In this document: positions 33,588-42,796 of the stretch, piece after piece | Layout of the letters: every line of letters starts with the position of its first letter | Numbering within the stretch: the first letter of the stretch is position 1 | Assembly (NCBI RefSeq): GCF_044197065.1 | Contig: NZ_JBIQOI010000002.1 | Location: forward strand, 992,001-1,056,000 | Direction of reading: 5' to 3' | DNA length: 64,000 bases | DNA from: Kluyvera ascorbata_C | GTDB taxonomy: Bacteria > Pseudomonadota > Gammaproteobacteria > Enterobacterales > Enterobacteriaceae | Position numbers and translations under genes: made by a program | The notes under the pieces: model-generated | The model's input: the letters and a program-made list of their open reading frames with translations, nothing else | What the model was told of the DNA's origin: nothing | The model's database searches: none

Positions 33588-34508
33588 ATGCAATTACGTA
33601 AACTGGCCGCCGCCATGCTGGTCATGGGTGTGACCGCAGGTTTCGCGCATGCAGAAGACGCAAAGCCTGCCGCCGATGCCGCGCAGCAATCGACGCTGGA
33701 TAAAATTGCTAAAAACGGCGTCATCGTCGTTGGCCACCGCGAATCATCCGTGCCGTTCTCCTACTACGACAACCAACAGAAAGTGGTCGGTTACTCTCAG
33801 GACTACTCCAACGCCATCGTTGACGCTATCAAGAAAAAGCTCAACAACCCGAAACTGGACGTGAAGCTGATTCCAATCACTTCTCAGAACCGTATTCCGC
33901 TGCTGCAAAACGGCACCTTCGACTTTGAGTGTGGTTCCACCACCAACAACGTGGAACGTCAGAAACAGGCTGCGTTCTCCGACACCATCTTCGTGGTCGG
34001 TACCCGTCTGCTGGTGAAAAAAGGCGGCCCGATTAAAGACTTCCCGGACCTGAAAGACAAAGCCGTTGTCGTAACCTCCGGTACCACTTCTGAAATTCTG
34101 CTGCACAAGCTGAACGACGAACAAAAAATGAATATGCGCATCATCAGCGCCAAAGACCACGGTGACTCCTTCCGTACGCTGGAAAGCGGTCGCGCGGTGG
34201 CGTTTATGATGGATGATGCCCTGCTGGCCGGTGAACGTGCGAAAGCCAAGAAGCCGGACAACTGGGAGATCGTCGGCAAGCCGCAGTCTCAGGAAGCTTA
34301 CGGCTGTATGCTGCGTAAGAACGACCCGGACTTCAAAAAGCTGATGGACGACACCATCGCTCAGGCACAGACCTCAGGCGAAGCGGCGAAATGGTTTGAT
34401 AAGTGGTTCAAAAACCCAATTCCACCGAAAAACCTGAACATGAACTTTGAACTGTCAGAAGAGATGAAAACGCTGTTCAAAACGCCAAACGACAAAGCAC
34501 TTAACTAA
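33588..34508 (+). CDS. gltI: Glutamate/aspartate periplasmic binding protein
   Basis: A 306-residue type-3 solute-binding protein that captures L-Glu and L-Asp for GltJKL. The signal peptide MQLRKLAAAMLVMGVTAGFAHA is followed by a mature protein beginning EDAKPAAD. Two conserved Cys (FECGSTT and YGCMLRK) are positioned to form the disulfide of the family. The start at 33588 has AAGGAGTTGG just upstream; the earlier ATG at 33540 lies in the leader. It precedes the SroC region and a terminator, so the binding protein can be made in excess over the permease. Confidence 0.97.
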   Translation: MQLRKLAAAMLVMGVTAGFAHAEDAKPAADAAQQSTLDKIAKNGVIVVGHRESSVPFSYYDNQQKVVGYSQDYSNAIVDAIKKKLNNPKLDVKLIPITSQNRIPLLQNGTFDFECGSTTNNVERQKQAAFSDTIFVVGTRLLVKKGGPIKDFPDLKDKAVVVTSGTTSEILLHKLNDEQKMNMRIISAKDHGDSFRTLESGRAVAFMMDDALLAGERAKAKKPDNWEIVGKPQSQEAYGCMLRKNDPDFKKLMDDTIAQAQTSGEAAKWFDKWFKNPIPPKNLNMNFELSEEMKTLFKTPNDKALN

Positions 34509-34662
34509 TTAAAAAAATGGGGCGGATAAATCTGCCCTCTCGATTGTAGTTCAGCACGGACAGACTATACGTCAGGTGGTCGTTCCCCACCTGACCTGAA
34601 TACCGCAAAACGCTGTTCAACAATCTTCGAGGGTAGCAGGTCGTACTGCTACCCTTTTTTTT
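34509..34662 (+). ncRNA. sroC: SroC-type sRNA region between gltI and gltJ
   Basis: In E. coli and Salmonella SroC (about 160 nt) is cut from the gltIJKL mRNA in this position and acts as a sponge for GcvB. Here a 166-bp gap ends in the same kind of strong terminator. The 5' end is unknown and may lie within the end of gltI, so the left boundary is approximate. Identity is by position and the 3' hairpin, not by alignment. Confidence 0.65.
34631..34662 (+). terminator. Intra-operon terminator between gltI and gltJ
   Basis: A perfect 9-bp stem GGGTAGCAG/CTGCTACCC is followed by eight T. It forms the 3' end of the SroC region and attenuates transcription into gltJKL. Confidence 0.92.
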
Positions 34663-34674
34663 CTGGAGTTCATT

Positions 34675-35415
34675 ATGTCAATAGACTGGAACTGGGGTAT
34701 CTTTTTACAACAGGCCCCATTCGGCAACACCACTTATCTCGGCTGGCTCTGGAGCGGTTTTCAGGTCACCGTCGCGCTTTCGATTACCGCCTGGATTATC
34801 GCTTTCCTCGTCGGCTCGCTGTTCGGCATCCTGCGTACCGTTCCTAACCGCTTTTTATCCTCGCTCGGCACCTGCTACGTCGAGCTGTTCCGTAACGTTC
34901 CGCTGATCGTGCAGTTCTTTACCTGGTACCTCGTGGTGCCGGAATTGCTGCCGGAAGACCTCGGCATGTGGTTTAAGTCAGAGTTGGATCCGAACATTCA
35001 GTTCTTCCTCTCTTCGATGATCTGTCTGGGTCTGTTTACCGCTGCCCGCGTCTGCGAGCAGGTACGCGCCGCCATTCAATCGTTGCCACGTGGGCAGAAG
35101 AACGCCGGTCTGGCGATGGGCCTGACCCTACCGCAAACCTACCGCTACGTGCTGCTGCCAAACGCCTATCGCGTAATTGTGCCGCCGATGACCTCCGAGA
35201 TGATGAACCTGGTGAAAAACTCGGCCATCGCCTCCACAATTGGTCTGGTGGACATGGCCGCGCAGGCGGGCAAGCTGCTGGACTACTCCGCGCACGCCTG
35301 GGAATCCTTTACGGCGATCACCCTCGCCTACGTCTTCATTAACGCCGTGATTATGCTGGTGATGGCGCTGGTGGAACGCAAAATCCGCCTGCCAGGCAAT
35401 CTGGGAGGTAAATAA
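34675..35415 (+). CDS. gltJ: Glutamate/aspartate ABC permease GltJ
   Basis: A 246-residue inner-membrane subunit of the HisMQ-type permease family, with about five hydrophobic segments. The EAA-like loop contacting the ATPase is in the AIQSLPRGQKNAGLAMGLT region. GGAG lies 7 bases before the start. It overlaps gltK by one base (TAATG), and gltL follows in the same way, so the three are tightly coupled. It transports L-Glu and L-Asp delivered by GltI. Confidence 0.97.
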   Translation: MSIDWNWGIFLQQAPFGNTTYLGWLWSGFQVTVALSITAWIIAFLVGSLFGILRTVPNRFLSSLGTCYVELFRNVPLIVQFFTWYLVVPELLPEDLGMWFKSELDPNIQFFLSSMICLGLFTAARVCEQVRAAIQSLPRGQKNAGLAMGLTLPQTYRYVLLPNAYRVIVPPMTSEMMNLVKNSAIASTIGLVDMAAQAGKLLDYSAHAWESFTAITLAYVFINAVIMLVMALVERKIRLPGNLGGK

Positions 35416-36089
35416 TGTACGATTTTGACTGGAGTTCGATTGTTCCGTCGATGCCTTACCTGCTGGCAGGTCTGGTTATCACCCTCAAAATTACCGTCAC
35501 GGCGATTATCATCGGTATCGTCTGGGGTACGCTGCTGGCGGTAATGCGTCTGTCAGCATTTAAGCCTATTGCCTGGTTCGCTAAAGCCTACGTCAACGTC
35601 TTCCGCTCCGTGCCGCTGGTGATGGTGCTGCTGTGGTTCTACCTGATTGTGCCGGGCTTCCTGCAAAACGTGCTCGGGCTGTCGCCGAAAAGCGATATCC
35701 GCCTGATCTCTGCCATGGTGGCGTTCTCAATGTTTGAAGCCGCCTACTATTCCGAGATTATCCGTGCGGGTATTCAGAGCATCTCTCGCGGGCAGTCCAG
35801 CGCTGCGCTGGCGCTGGGGATGACCCACTGGCAGTCGATGAAACTCATCATTTTGCCACAGGCCTTCCGCGCTATGGTGCCGCTGCTGTTAACCCAGGGG
35901 ATTGTCCTGTTCCAGGATACCTCGCTGGTGTACGTCCTGAGCCTCGCGGACTTCTTCCGTACCGCCTCCACGATTGGTGAGCGTGACGGGACTCAGGTGG
36001 AAATGATCCTGTTTGCTGGTTTTGTCTATTTTGTTATTAGCCTTAGCGCCTCGCTGCTGGTCAGCTACTTGAAGAAAAGGACCGTATAA
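35415..36089 (+). CDS. gltK: Glutamate/aspartate ABC permease GltK
   Basis: A 224-residue second permease subunit, homologous to GltJ, with the EAA-type loop at AGIQSISRGQSSAALALGMT. One-base overlaps with gltJ and gltL (TAATG arrangement) show coupled translation. It pairs with GltJ in the membrane to form the channel of the GltIJKL importer. Confidence 0.97.
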   Translation: MYDFDWSSIVPSMPYLLAGLVITLKITVTAIIIGIVWGTLLAVMRLSAFKPIAWFAKAYVNVFRSVPLVMVLLWFYLIVPGFLQNVLGLSPKSDIRLISAMVAFSMFEAAYYSEIIRAGIQSISRGQSSAALALGMTHWQSMKLIILPQAFRAMVPLLLTQGIVLFQDTSLVYVLSLADFFRTASTIGERDGTQVEMILFAGFVYFVISLSASLLVSYLKKRTV

Positions 36090-36814
36090 TGATTACCCTG
36101 AAAAACGTCTCTAAATGGTATGGTCACTTTCAGGTGCTGACCGATTGCTCCACGGAAGTGAAAAAAGGCGAAGTGGTGGTAGTGTGCGGGCCGTCCGGCT
36201 CCGGCAAATCCACGCTGATTAAAACCGTTAACGGCCTGGAGCCGGTGCAACAGGGCGAAATTCTGGTCAACGGTACCAAGGTTAACGACAAAAAAACCGA
36301 CCTTGCGCAGCTGCGTTCTCACGTCGGCATGGTGTTCCAGCACTTTGAGCTGTTCCCGCACCTGTCTATCATCGAGAACCTGACGCTGGCGCAGGTGAAA
36401 GTGCTCAAGCGCGATAAAGCCGCCGCCCGCGACAAGGGCTTAAAGCTGCTTGAGCGCGTAGGGCTTTCCGCTCATGCCAACAAGTTCCCGGCACAGCTCT
36501 CCGGCGGCCAGCAGCAGCGTGTAGCGATCGCTCGTGCGCTGTGCATGGATCCGGTGGCAATGCTGTTTGATGAACCGACGTCGGCACTTGACCCTGAGAT
36601 GATCAACGAAGTGCTGGACGTCATGGTCGAACTGGCGAACGAAGGGATGACCATGATGGTGGTGACCCACGAAATGGGCTTTGCGCGCAAAGTGGCCAAC
36701 CGCGTCATCTTTATGGATGAAGGCAAGATAGTCGAAGATGCCGACAAAGAGGCCTTCTTCGCCAACCCGAAATCTGACCGCGCAAAAGATTTCCTCGCCA
36801 AAATCCTGCACTAA
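36089..36814 (+). CDS. gltL: Glutamate/aspartate ABC ATPase GltL
   Basis: A 241-residue ATP-binding subunit. Walker A is GPSGSGKST (33-41 region), the ABC signature is LSGGQQQRVAIARAL, Walker B is AMLFDEPTSALD, and the switch His is in VVTHEMGFA. It powers GltJK transport and is the last gene of the operon; a hairpin terminator follows. Confidence 0.97.
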   Translation: MITLKNVSKWYGHFQVLTDCSTEVKKGEVVVVCGPSGSGKSTLIKTVNGLEPVQQGEILVNGTKVNDKKTDLAQLRSHVGMVFQHFELFPHLSIIENLTLAQVKVLKRDKAAARDKGLKLLERVGLSAHANKFPAQLSGGQQQRVAIARALCMDPVAMLFDEPTSALDPEMINEVLDVMVELANEGMTMMVVTHEMGFARKVANRVIFMDEGKIVEDADKEAFFANPKSDRAKDFLAKILH

Positions 36815-36825
36815 CCACTCTGATC

Positions 36826-36861
36826 TAGCCCGGCCGAGCAAAGCGACGCCGGGCTACCCTT
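36826..36861 (+). terminator. Terminator of gltIJKL
   Basis: A 9-bp stem TAGCCCGGC/GCCGGGCTA is followed by CCCTTTT, 11 bases after the gltL stop. Confidence 0.8.
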
Positions 36862-36955
36862 TTGCGCGCTGCATCACGCTTTGGCGTCTCTATTCTCGTC
36901 CCTTCTCCATTCAAGCTTTACCCTTGTCACAAAATAATGCTGAAAAGGAACCGCT

Positions 36956-37891
36956 ATGGCACAGCCGATTATTCTCGATTGCGACCCGGGTCATGACGAC
37001 GCGATCGCCATTGTTCTTGCTCTTGCCTCACCTGAACTGGAGGTAAAAGCCATCACCTCTTCCGCCGGGAACCAGACGCCTGACAAAACGCTGCATAACG
37101 TGCTGCGTATGCTGACGCTACTGAAGCGCCCGGACATTCCTGTCGCTGGCGGCGCGGTGAAGCCGCTGATGCGCGAGCTGATTATTGCCGATAACGTGCA
37201 CGGCGAGAGCGGGCTTGATGGCCCGGCCCTACCAGAGCCTTCCTTTGCGCCGCAGCCATGCACCGCCGTTGAGCTGATGGCCAAAACCCTGCGTGAAAGC
37301 CCGCAGCCGGTGACGATTGTCTCCACTGGCCCGCAAACCAACGTGGCCTTGCTGCTAAACAGCCACCCTGAGCTGCACGCGAAAATCGCCCACATCGTTA
37401 TCATGGGCGGCGCGATGACGCTCGGCAACTGGACGCCGGCCGCTGAGTTCAATATCTTCGTTGATCCGGAAGCCGCTGAAATCGTCTTCCAGTCGGGTAT
37501 TCCGGTGGTGATGGCCGGACTTGATGTGACCCATAAAGCACAGATCCACGCCGCCGATACCGAACGTTTCCGCGCCATCGGCAACCCGGTTTCCACGATT
37601 GTTGCCGAGCTACTCGACTTCTTTATGGAGTACCACAAAGATGAAAAATGGGGCTTTGTCGGCGCACCACTGCATGACCCATGCACCATCGCCTGGCTGC
37701 TGAAGCCGGAGATTTTCACCACCGTTGAACGCTGGGTTGGCGTAGAGACGCAGGGGAAATACACCCAAGGGATGACCGTAGTGGATTATTACTTCCTGAC
37801 GGGGAGTAAACCGAATGCGACGGTGATGGTGGATGTAGACCGTGAGGCGTTTGTTGACCTATTGGCGGAACGGTTAGCGTTTTACCAGTGA
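36956..37891 (+). CDS. rihA: Pyrimidine-specific ribonucleoside hydrolase RihA
   Basis: A 311-residue nucleoside hydrolase that splits cytidine and uridine into base and ribose. The calcium-binding signature DCDPGHDDAIA is at residues 8-18, with further active-site residues in EFNIFVDPEAA and in the LHDPCTIAWLL region (Asp/His). The start has AAGGAACC upstream. Its 3' end is unusually close to ybeL on the other strand: the ybeL frame runs 176 bp into rihA. In E. coli hscC and several ybe genes lie between them; they are missing here. Confidence 0.96.
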   Translation: MAQPIILDCDPGHDDAIAIVLALASPELEVKAITSSAGNQTPDKTLHNVLRMLTLLKRPDIPVAGGAVKPLMRELIIADNVHGESGLDGPALPEPSFAPQPCTAVELMAKTLRESPQPVTIVSTGPQTNVALLLNSHPELHAKIAHIVIMGGAMTLGNWTPAAEFNIFVDPEAAEIVFQSGIPVVMAGLDVTHKAQIHAADTERFRAIGNPVSTIVAELLDFFMEYHKDEKWGFVGAPLHDPCTIAWLLKPEIFTTVERWVGVETQGKYTQGMTVVDYYFLTGSKPNATVMVDVDREAFVDLLAERLAFYQ

Positions 37892-38369
37892 GCCTGTCCC
37901 GGCGGCGCTGGAACTGGTCATGCCCACACTTCGGGCAACGCGGCAGTACGTCCGGCGTATACACCGCCAGATGGTAGTGACACTTCTCACACACCAGGTT
38001 GCCCAGCCCGACCACTTCCCCGCTGTGATACACCCCATGATGATTCAAGTCCTGGAAAACCTCGCGCCACTCCAGCTGCGTTTTGTCGGTAATATCCACC
38101 AACTCTTGCCAGATACTCTCCTTAATCACCCGCAAAAACACGCTGTCGGATTCATCTTCCTGGCTTTCGCTGTAGCTCATCGCAAATTCTTCGAGGTCAC
38201 GGCGAACGGCGCGCAGCAGTTCATCAATTTCAGTACGCGTTAACTCGCTGGTTTGTGCGACTTTCGCCCGCGCCTGTGTAACCAGGGCGTCGATATCGCG
38301 TTCACCATTGCGCAGACGTTCAGTTAGCGAGCCAACCAATTCACGGTAAATTTGAGCAACCTTGTTCAT
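37716..38369 (-). CDS. ybeL: Zinc-ribbon protein YbeL (DUF1451) with an antisense C-terminal extension
   Basis: A 217-residue frame whose first 157 residues match E. coli YbeL (160 residues): an N-terminal helical part and a zinc ribbon with C127/C130 (CEKC) and C145/C148 (CPKC). Where E. coli ends shortly after QFQRR, this frame continues for 60 residues (37716-37898), almost all antisense to rihA. The extension is Pro/Ser/Leu-rich (HPPSPSHSVYSPSGS) and not domain-like. Reading the same DNA two bases out of phase stops after about five codons, so a small indel or loss of the stop is the likely cause. The function of YbeL is unknown. Confidence 0.88.
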   Translation of the reverse strand: MNKVAQIYRELVGSLTERLRNGERDIDALVTQARAKVAQTSELTRTEIDELLRAVRRDLEEFAMSYSESQEDESDSVFLRVIKESIWQELVDITDKTQLEWREVFQDLNHHGVYHSGEVVGLGNLVCEKCHYHLAVYTPDVLPRCPKCGHDQFQRRRDRLTGKTLTVPPIGQQTPHGLHPPSPSHSVYSPSGSNNPLRSSLGCISPASLRQPSVQRW

Positions 38370-38594
38370 TGTTTCCTCTCCCAGCTAGTTAACCTCTTCT
38401 AATAATAGCCGTTATTTGCTTTCTGCTTTGCCAGCTTTACCACAGAGTTGATAAATGTTGCCCGGAGCTTTTCGCCGCCATAATGTGCGAAAGGCTGTTT
38501 TGACGTGAACGTTTGGGCTATGCTATGCGGATCTGAAATACCACGTCTATTGGCTACATTTGTAGCTGTATTGAAAATAGGATCACTGGCTGCC

Positions 38595-41177
38595 ATGCAA
38601 GAGCAATACCGCCCGGAAGAGATAGAATCGAAAGTCCAGCTTCACTGGGATGAGAAGCGCACATTTGAAGTTACTGAAGACGAGAGCAAAGAGAAGTATT
38701 ACTGCCTGTCGATGCTACCCTATCCTTCTGGTCGACTACACATGGGCCACGTCCGTAACTACACCATCGGCGATGTGATTGCTCGCTATCAGCGCATGCT
38801 GGGCAAAAACGTTCTGCAGCCAATCGGCTGGGATGCGTTCGGCCTGCCTGCTGAAGGCGCCGCGGTAAAAAACAACACCGCGCCTGCACCGTGGACGTAC
38901 GACAATATCGCGTACATGAAAAACCAGCTCAAAATGCTGGGCTTTGGCTATGACTGGAGCCGCGAGCTGGCCACCTGCACCCCGGAATACTATCGCTGGG
39001 AGCAGAAGTTCTTCACCGAGCTGTATAAAAAAGGCCTGGTCTACAAAAAAACCTCTGCGGTGAACTGGTGCCCGAATGACCAGACCGTACTGGCGAACGA
39101 ACAGGTTATCGACGGCTGCTGCTGGCGTTGCGATACCAAAGTTGAGCGTAAAGAGATCCCGCAGTGGTTTATCAAAATCACCGCTTACGCCGACGAACTG
39201 CTGAGCGATCTGGATAATCTGGATCACTGGCCTGACACCGTGAAAACGATGCAGCGTAACTGGATTGGCCGTTCCGAAGGGGTTGAGATCTCCTTTGACG
39301 TTAACGACTACGCCGACAAGCTGACCGTTTACACCACCCGTCCAGATACCTTTATGGGTTGCACCTACCTGGCCGTTGCTGCGGGCCACCCGCTGGCACA
39401 GCAGGCTGCGGCAAACAACCCAACCCTGGCTGCTTTTATCGACGAATGCCGCACCACTAAAGTGGCTGAAGCCGACATGGCGACCATGGAGAAAAAAGGC
39501 GTCGACACCGGCTTTAAAGCGATTCACCCACTGACTGGCGAAGCCATTCCAGTTTGGGCGGCAAACTTCGTGCTGATGGAATACGGTACTGGCGCAGTGA
39601 TGGCCGTTCCGGGCCACGATCAGCGTGACTACGAGTTTGCTACCAAATACGGCCTGAACATTAAGCCGGTTATCCTTGCAGCCGACGGCAGCAAGCCCGA
39701 TCTCTCCGAGCAGGCGCTGACTGAAAAAGGCACCCTGTTCAACTCCGGCGAGTTCGACGGTCTGAGCTATGAAGACGGCTTTAATGCGATTGCCGACAAA
39801 CTGGCCGCAATGGGCGTTGGCGAACGTAAAGTGAACTACCGTCTGCGCGACTGGGGTGTATCCCGTCAGCGTTACTGGGGCGCGCCAATCCCAATGGTGA
39901 CGCTGGAAGACGGCACCGTACTGCCAACGCCAGAAGATCAGCTGCCGGTTATCCTGCCGGAAGATGTGGTAATGGATGGCATTACCAGCCCGATCAAAGC
40001 CGATCCTGAGTGGGCAAAAACAACCGTTAACGGTATGCCTGCACTGCGTGAAACCGACACCTTCGATACCTTCATGGAATCGTCCTGGTACTACGCGCGT
40101 TACACCTGCCCGCAGTATCAGGAAGGCATGCTGGATTCTAAAGCGGCAAACTACTGGCTGCCGGTTGATATCTACATCGGCGGTATCGAACACGCCATCA
40201 TGCACCTGCTCTACTTCCGCTTCTTCCACAAACTGATGCGCGATGCAGGTCTCGTGAACTCTGATGAACCGGCTAAACAGCTGCTGTGTCAGGGCATGGT
40301 GCTAGCGGATGCCTTCTACTACGTGGGCGTCAACGGCGAACGTAACTGGGTTTCCCCGGTTGACGCTATCGTTGAGCGTGACGAAAAAGGCCGTATCGTG
40401 AAAGCGAAGGACACGGCAGGCCATGAGCTGGTGTATACCGGCATGAGCAAAATGTCCAAGTCCAAAAACAACGGTATCGACCCGCAGGTCATGGTTGAGC
40501 GCTACGGTGCGGACACCGTGCGTCTGTTCATGATGTTTGCTTCCCCAGCGGATATGACCCTGGAATGGCAGGAATCCGGCGTCGAAGGGGCTAACCGCTT
40601 CCTGAAACGCGTCTGGAAACTGGTTTACGAGCACACCGCACGTGGCCCGGTTGCAGCTCTGAACGTAGATGCATTAAGTGAAGATCAACAGGCTCTGCGC
40701 CGTGACGTTCATAAAACTATTGCTAAAGTTACCGATGATATCGGTCGTCGTCAGACCTTCAACACCGCCATCGCGGCGATTATGGAGCTGATGAACAAAC
40801 TGGCGAAAGCACCGCAGGAAGATGAACAGGATCGCGCTCTGATTCAGGAAGCGCTGCTGGCCGTCGTGCGTATGCTTAACCCGTTCACCCCTCACGTTTG
40901 CTTCACGCTGTGGCAAGAACTGGGTGGTGAAGGCGATATCGATAACGCGCCGTGGCCGGTGGCTGACGAGAAAGCGATGGTCGAAAACACCACGCTGGTC
41001 GTCGTTCAGGTCAACGGTAAAGTTCGCGGTAAAATCACCGTTGCGGTAGATGCGACCGAAGAACAAGTGCGTGAACGTGCAGGCCAGGAACACCTGGTTG
41101 CAAAATACCTTGAGGGCGTAACCGTACGTAAAGTGATTTACGTACCGGGCAAGCTGCTTAACCTGGTCGTTGGCTAA
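38595..41177 (+). CDS. leuS: Leucyl-tRNA synthetase
   Basis: An 860-residue class I synthetase, equal in length to E. coli LeuS. It contains the HIGH-type motif in YPSGRLHMGHVRNYT (near residue 42), the CP1 editing domain (about 225-415, with the threonine-rich TTRPDTFMG), and KMSKSKNNG in the catalytic core. The start MQEQYRPEEIE at 38595 is family-like; the frame is open to 38505 without support. The first gene of the leuS-lptE-holA-nadD-cobC group; lptE begins 14 bp after its stop. Confidence 0.98.
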   Translation: MQEQYRPEEIESKVQLHWDEKRTFEVTEDESKEKYYCLSMLPYPSGRLHMGHVRNYTIGDVIARYQRMLGKNVLQPIGWDAFGLPAEGAAVKNNTAPAPWTYDNIAYMKNQLKMLGFGYDWSRELATCTPEYYRWEQKFFTELYKKGLVYKKTSAVNWCPNDQTVLANEQVIDGCCWRCDTKVERKEIPQWFIKITAYADELLSDLDNLDHWPDTVKTMQRNWIGRSEGVEISFDVNDYADKLTVYTTRPDTFMGCTYLAVAAGHPLAQQAAANNPTLAAFIDECRTTKVAEADMATMEKKGVDTGFKAIHPLTGEAIPVWAANFVLMEYGTGAVMAVPGHDQRDYEFATKYGLNIKPVILAADGSKPDLSEQALTEKGTLFNSGEFDGLSYEDGFNAIADKLAAMGVGERKVNYRLRDWGVSRQRYWGAPIPMVTLEDGTVLPTPEDQLPVILPEDVVMDGITSPIKADPEWAKTTVNGMPALRETDTFDTFMESSWYYARYTCPQYQEGMLDSKAANYWLPVDIYIGGIEHAIMHLLYFRFFHKLMRDAGLVNSDEPAKQLLCQGMVLADAFYYVGVNGERNWVSPVDAIVERDEKGRIVKAKDTAGHELVYTGMSKMSKSKNNGIDPQVMVERYGADTVRLFMMFASPADMTLEWQESGVEGANRFLKRVWKLVYEHTARGPVAALNVDALSEDQQALRRDVHKTIAKVTDDIGRRQTFNTAIAAIMELMNKLAKAPQEDEQDRALIQEALLAVVRMLNPFTPHVCFTLWQELGGEGDIDNAPWPVADEKAMVENTTLVVVQVNGKVRGKITVAVDATEEQVRERAGQEHLVAKYLEGVTVRKVIYVPGKLLNLVVG

Positions 41178-41191
41178 GCGCGGGAGGAAGC

Positions 41192-41764
41192 GTGCGATAC
41201 CTGACAACATTGTTGTTATCTTTGGCGGTGCTGGTCACCGCCGGATGCGGCTGGCATCTGCGTAGTACTACGCAGGTACCGGACGATATGAAAACATTGA
41301 TTCTTCAGTCCAGCGATCCTAACGGCCCTCTGAGCCGTGCGGTCCGCGATCAGCTGAGAGCGAGTGGTATTAGCGTGCTTGATCAGAGCACGACGCGTCA
41401 GGACGTTCCGTCTCTGCGTCTTGGCTCATCCAGCATCCAGAAGGATACCGCTTCCGTCTTCCAGAATGGTCAAACCGCTGAGTATCAGATGGTGATGACG
41501 GTCAACGCTACGGTGCTGATCCCGGGTCAGGATATCTTCCCGATCAACACCAAAGTGTTCCGTTCGTTCTTTGACAACCCGCAACAAGCGCTGGCTAAAG
41601 ACAACGAGCAAGACCTCATCGTAAAAGAGATGTACCAAAGAGCAGCTGAGCAGCTCGTGCGTAAGCTGCCAAGCGTACACGTTGCTGATGTCAAAGAGAG
41701 CGAGGCGAATCAGGCAGACAAGCCTGCGGCTAGCTCTCGTGTCTCCACCACTCTGGGTAACTGA
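41192..41764 (+). CDS. lptE: LPS-assembly lipoprotein LptE, GTG start
   Basis: A 190-residue outer-membrane lipoprotein that plugs the LptD barrel and helps insert LPS. The signal ends with the lipobox VTAGC, Cys19. The start is GTG at 41192 with GGAGGAAG upstream, as in E. coli. The C-terminal 20 residues (NQADKPAASSRVSTTLGN) are low-complexity. Its stop overlaps the holA start (TGATG). Confidence 0.97.
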   Translation: MRYLTTLLLSLAVLVTAGCGWHLRSTTQVPDDMKTLILQSSDPNGPLSRAVRDQLRASGISVLDQSTTRQDVPSLRLGSSSIQKDTASVFQNGQTAEYQMVMTVNATVLIPGQDIFPINTKVFRSFFDNPQQALAKDNEQDLIVKEMYQRAAEQLVRKLPSVHVADVKESEANQADKPAASSRVSTTLGN

Positions 41765-42795
41765 TGATTCGGTTGTACCCAGAACAACTCCGCGCGCAGC
41801 TCTCTGAAGGGCTGCGCGCGGCGTATCTCCTGCTCGGTAATGATCCCCTTTTCCTTCAAGAAAGTCAGGACGCAATACGGCATGCCGCCGTCAGCGAAGG
41901 CTTTATCGAGCACCATACCTTTACGCTTGATGCCAGTACCGACTGGCATGAGCTCTTTTCTCTGTGTCAGGCAATGAGCCTGTTCGCCAGCCGCCAGACG
42001 CTGCTGCTGCTGCTGCCTGAAAACGGGCCTAATGCGGCAATGAACGAACAGCTCGCTACGCTGGTCGGCCTGCTGCATGACGATCTTTTGCTGATCGTTC
42101 GCGGCAACAAGCTGACCAAAGCGCAGGAAAACGCCGCCTGGCTGGCCGCGCTGGCCACCCGTGCCGTACAGATTAGCTGTCAGACGCCGGAACCGGCGAA
42201 CCTGCCGCGCTGGCTTGCCAACCGCGCAAAACAGAGCAACCTCCAGCTTGATGAACCCGCCAGCCAACTGCTGTGTTACTGCTATGAAGGTAATCTGCTG
42301 GCACTGTCGCAGGCGCTGGAACGATTGTCGCTACTGTGGCCGGACGGTAAGCTGACGCTGCCTCGCGTCGAACAAGCCGTTAACGATGCCGCGCACTTTA
42401 CCCCCTTCCACTGGGTCGACGCCCTGTTAGCCGGTAAAAGCAAACGTGCGCTGCATATCCTGCAACAGCTACGATTAGAAGGCAGCGAGCCGGTTATTCT
42501 GCTGCGTACCGTACAACGCGAACTGCTGCTGCTGGTGACCTTGAAACGTCAGAGTGCGCACACGCCGCTGCGTTCGCTGTTTGATAAGCATCGGGTCTGG
42601 CAAAACCGTCGTGGCATGGTGGGCGATGCGCTCAACCGCCTTAGCGCGCCGCAGCTTCGTCAAGCCGTCACGCTGTTAAGCCACGCGGAACTCACGCTGA
42701 AGCAAGATTACGGTCAGTCGGTCTGGGCTGAACTGGAAAGTTTGTCGCTACTGCTTTGTCATAAAGCACTGGCCGACGTTTTTATCGATGGATGA
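41764..42795 (+). CDS. holA: DNA polymerase III delta subunit
   Basis: A 343-residue subunit of the clamp loader; delta opens the beta sliding clamp. N-terminal AAA-like domains and the conserved beta-binding loop near FASRQTLLLLLPE (hydrophobic patch) are visible. It overlaps lptE by one base and is followed directly by nadD, so all three are expected to be co-expressed. Confidence 0.97.
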   Translation: MIRLYPEQLRAQLSEGLRAAYLLLGNDPLFLQESQDAIRHAAVSEGFIEHHTFTLDASTDWHELFSLCQAMSLFASRQTLLLLLPENGPNAAMNEQLATLVGLLHDDLLLIVRGNKLTKAQENAAWLAALATRAVQISCQTPEPANLPRWLANRAKQSNLQLDEPASQLLCYCYEGNLLALSQALERLSLLWPDGKLTLPRVEQAVNDAAHFTPFHWVDALLAGKSKRALHILQQLRLEGSEPVILLRTVQRELLLLVTLKRQSAHTPLRSLFDKHRVWQNRRGMVGDALNRLSAPQLRQAVTLLSHAELTLKQDYGQSVWAELESLSLLLCHKALADVFIDG

Positions 42796-42796
42796 T

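Noticed and set aside
38736..40229. 497-codon frame opposite leuS
   Set aside because: It is an antisense shadow of leuS with no family features or ribosome site.
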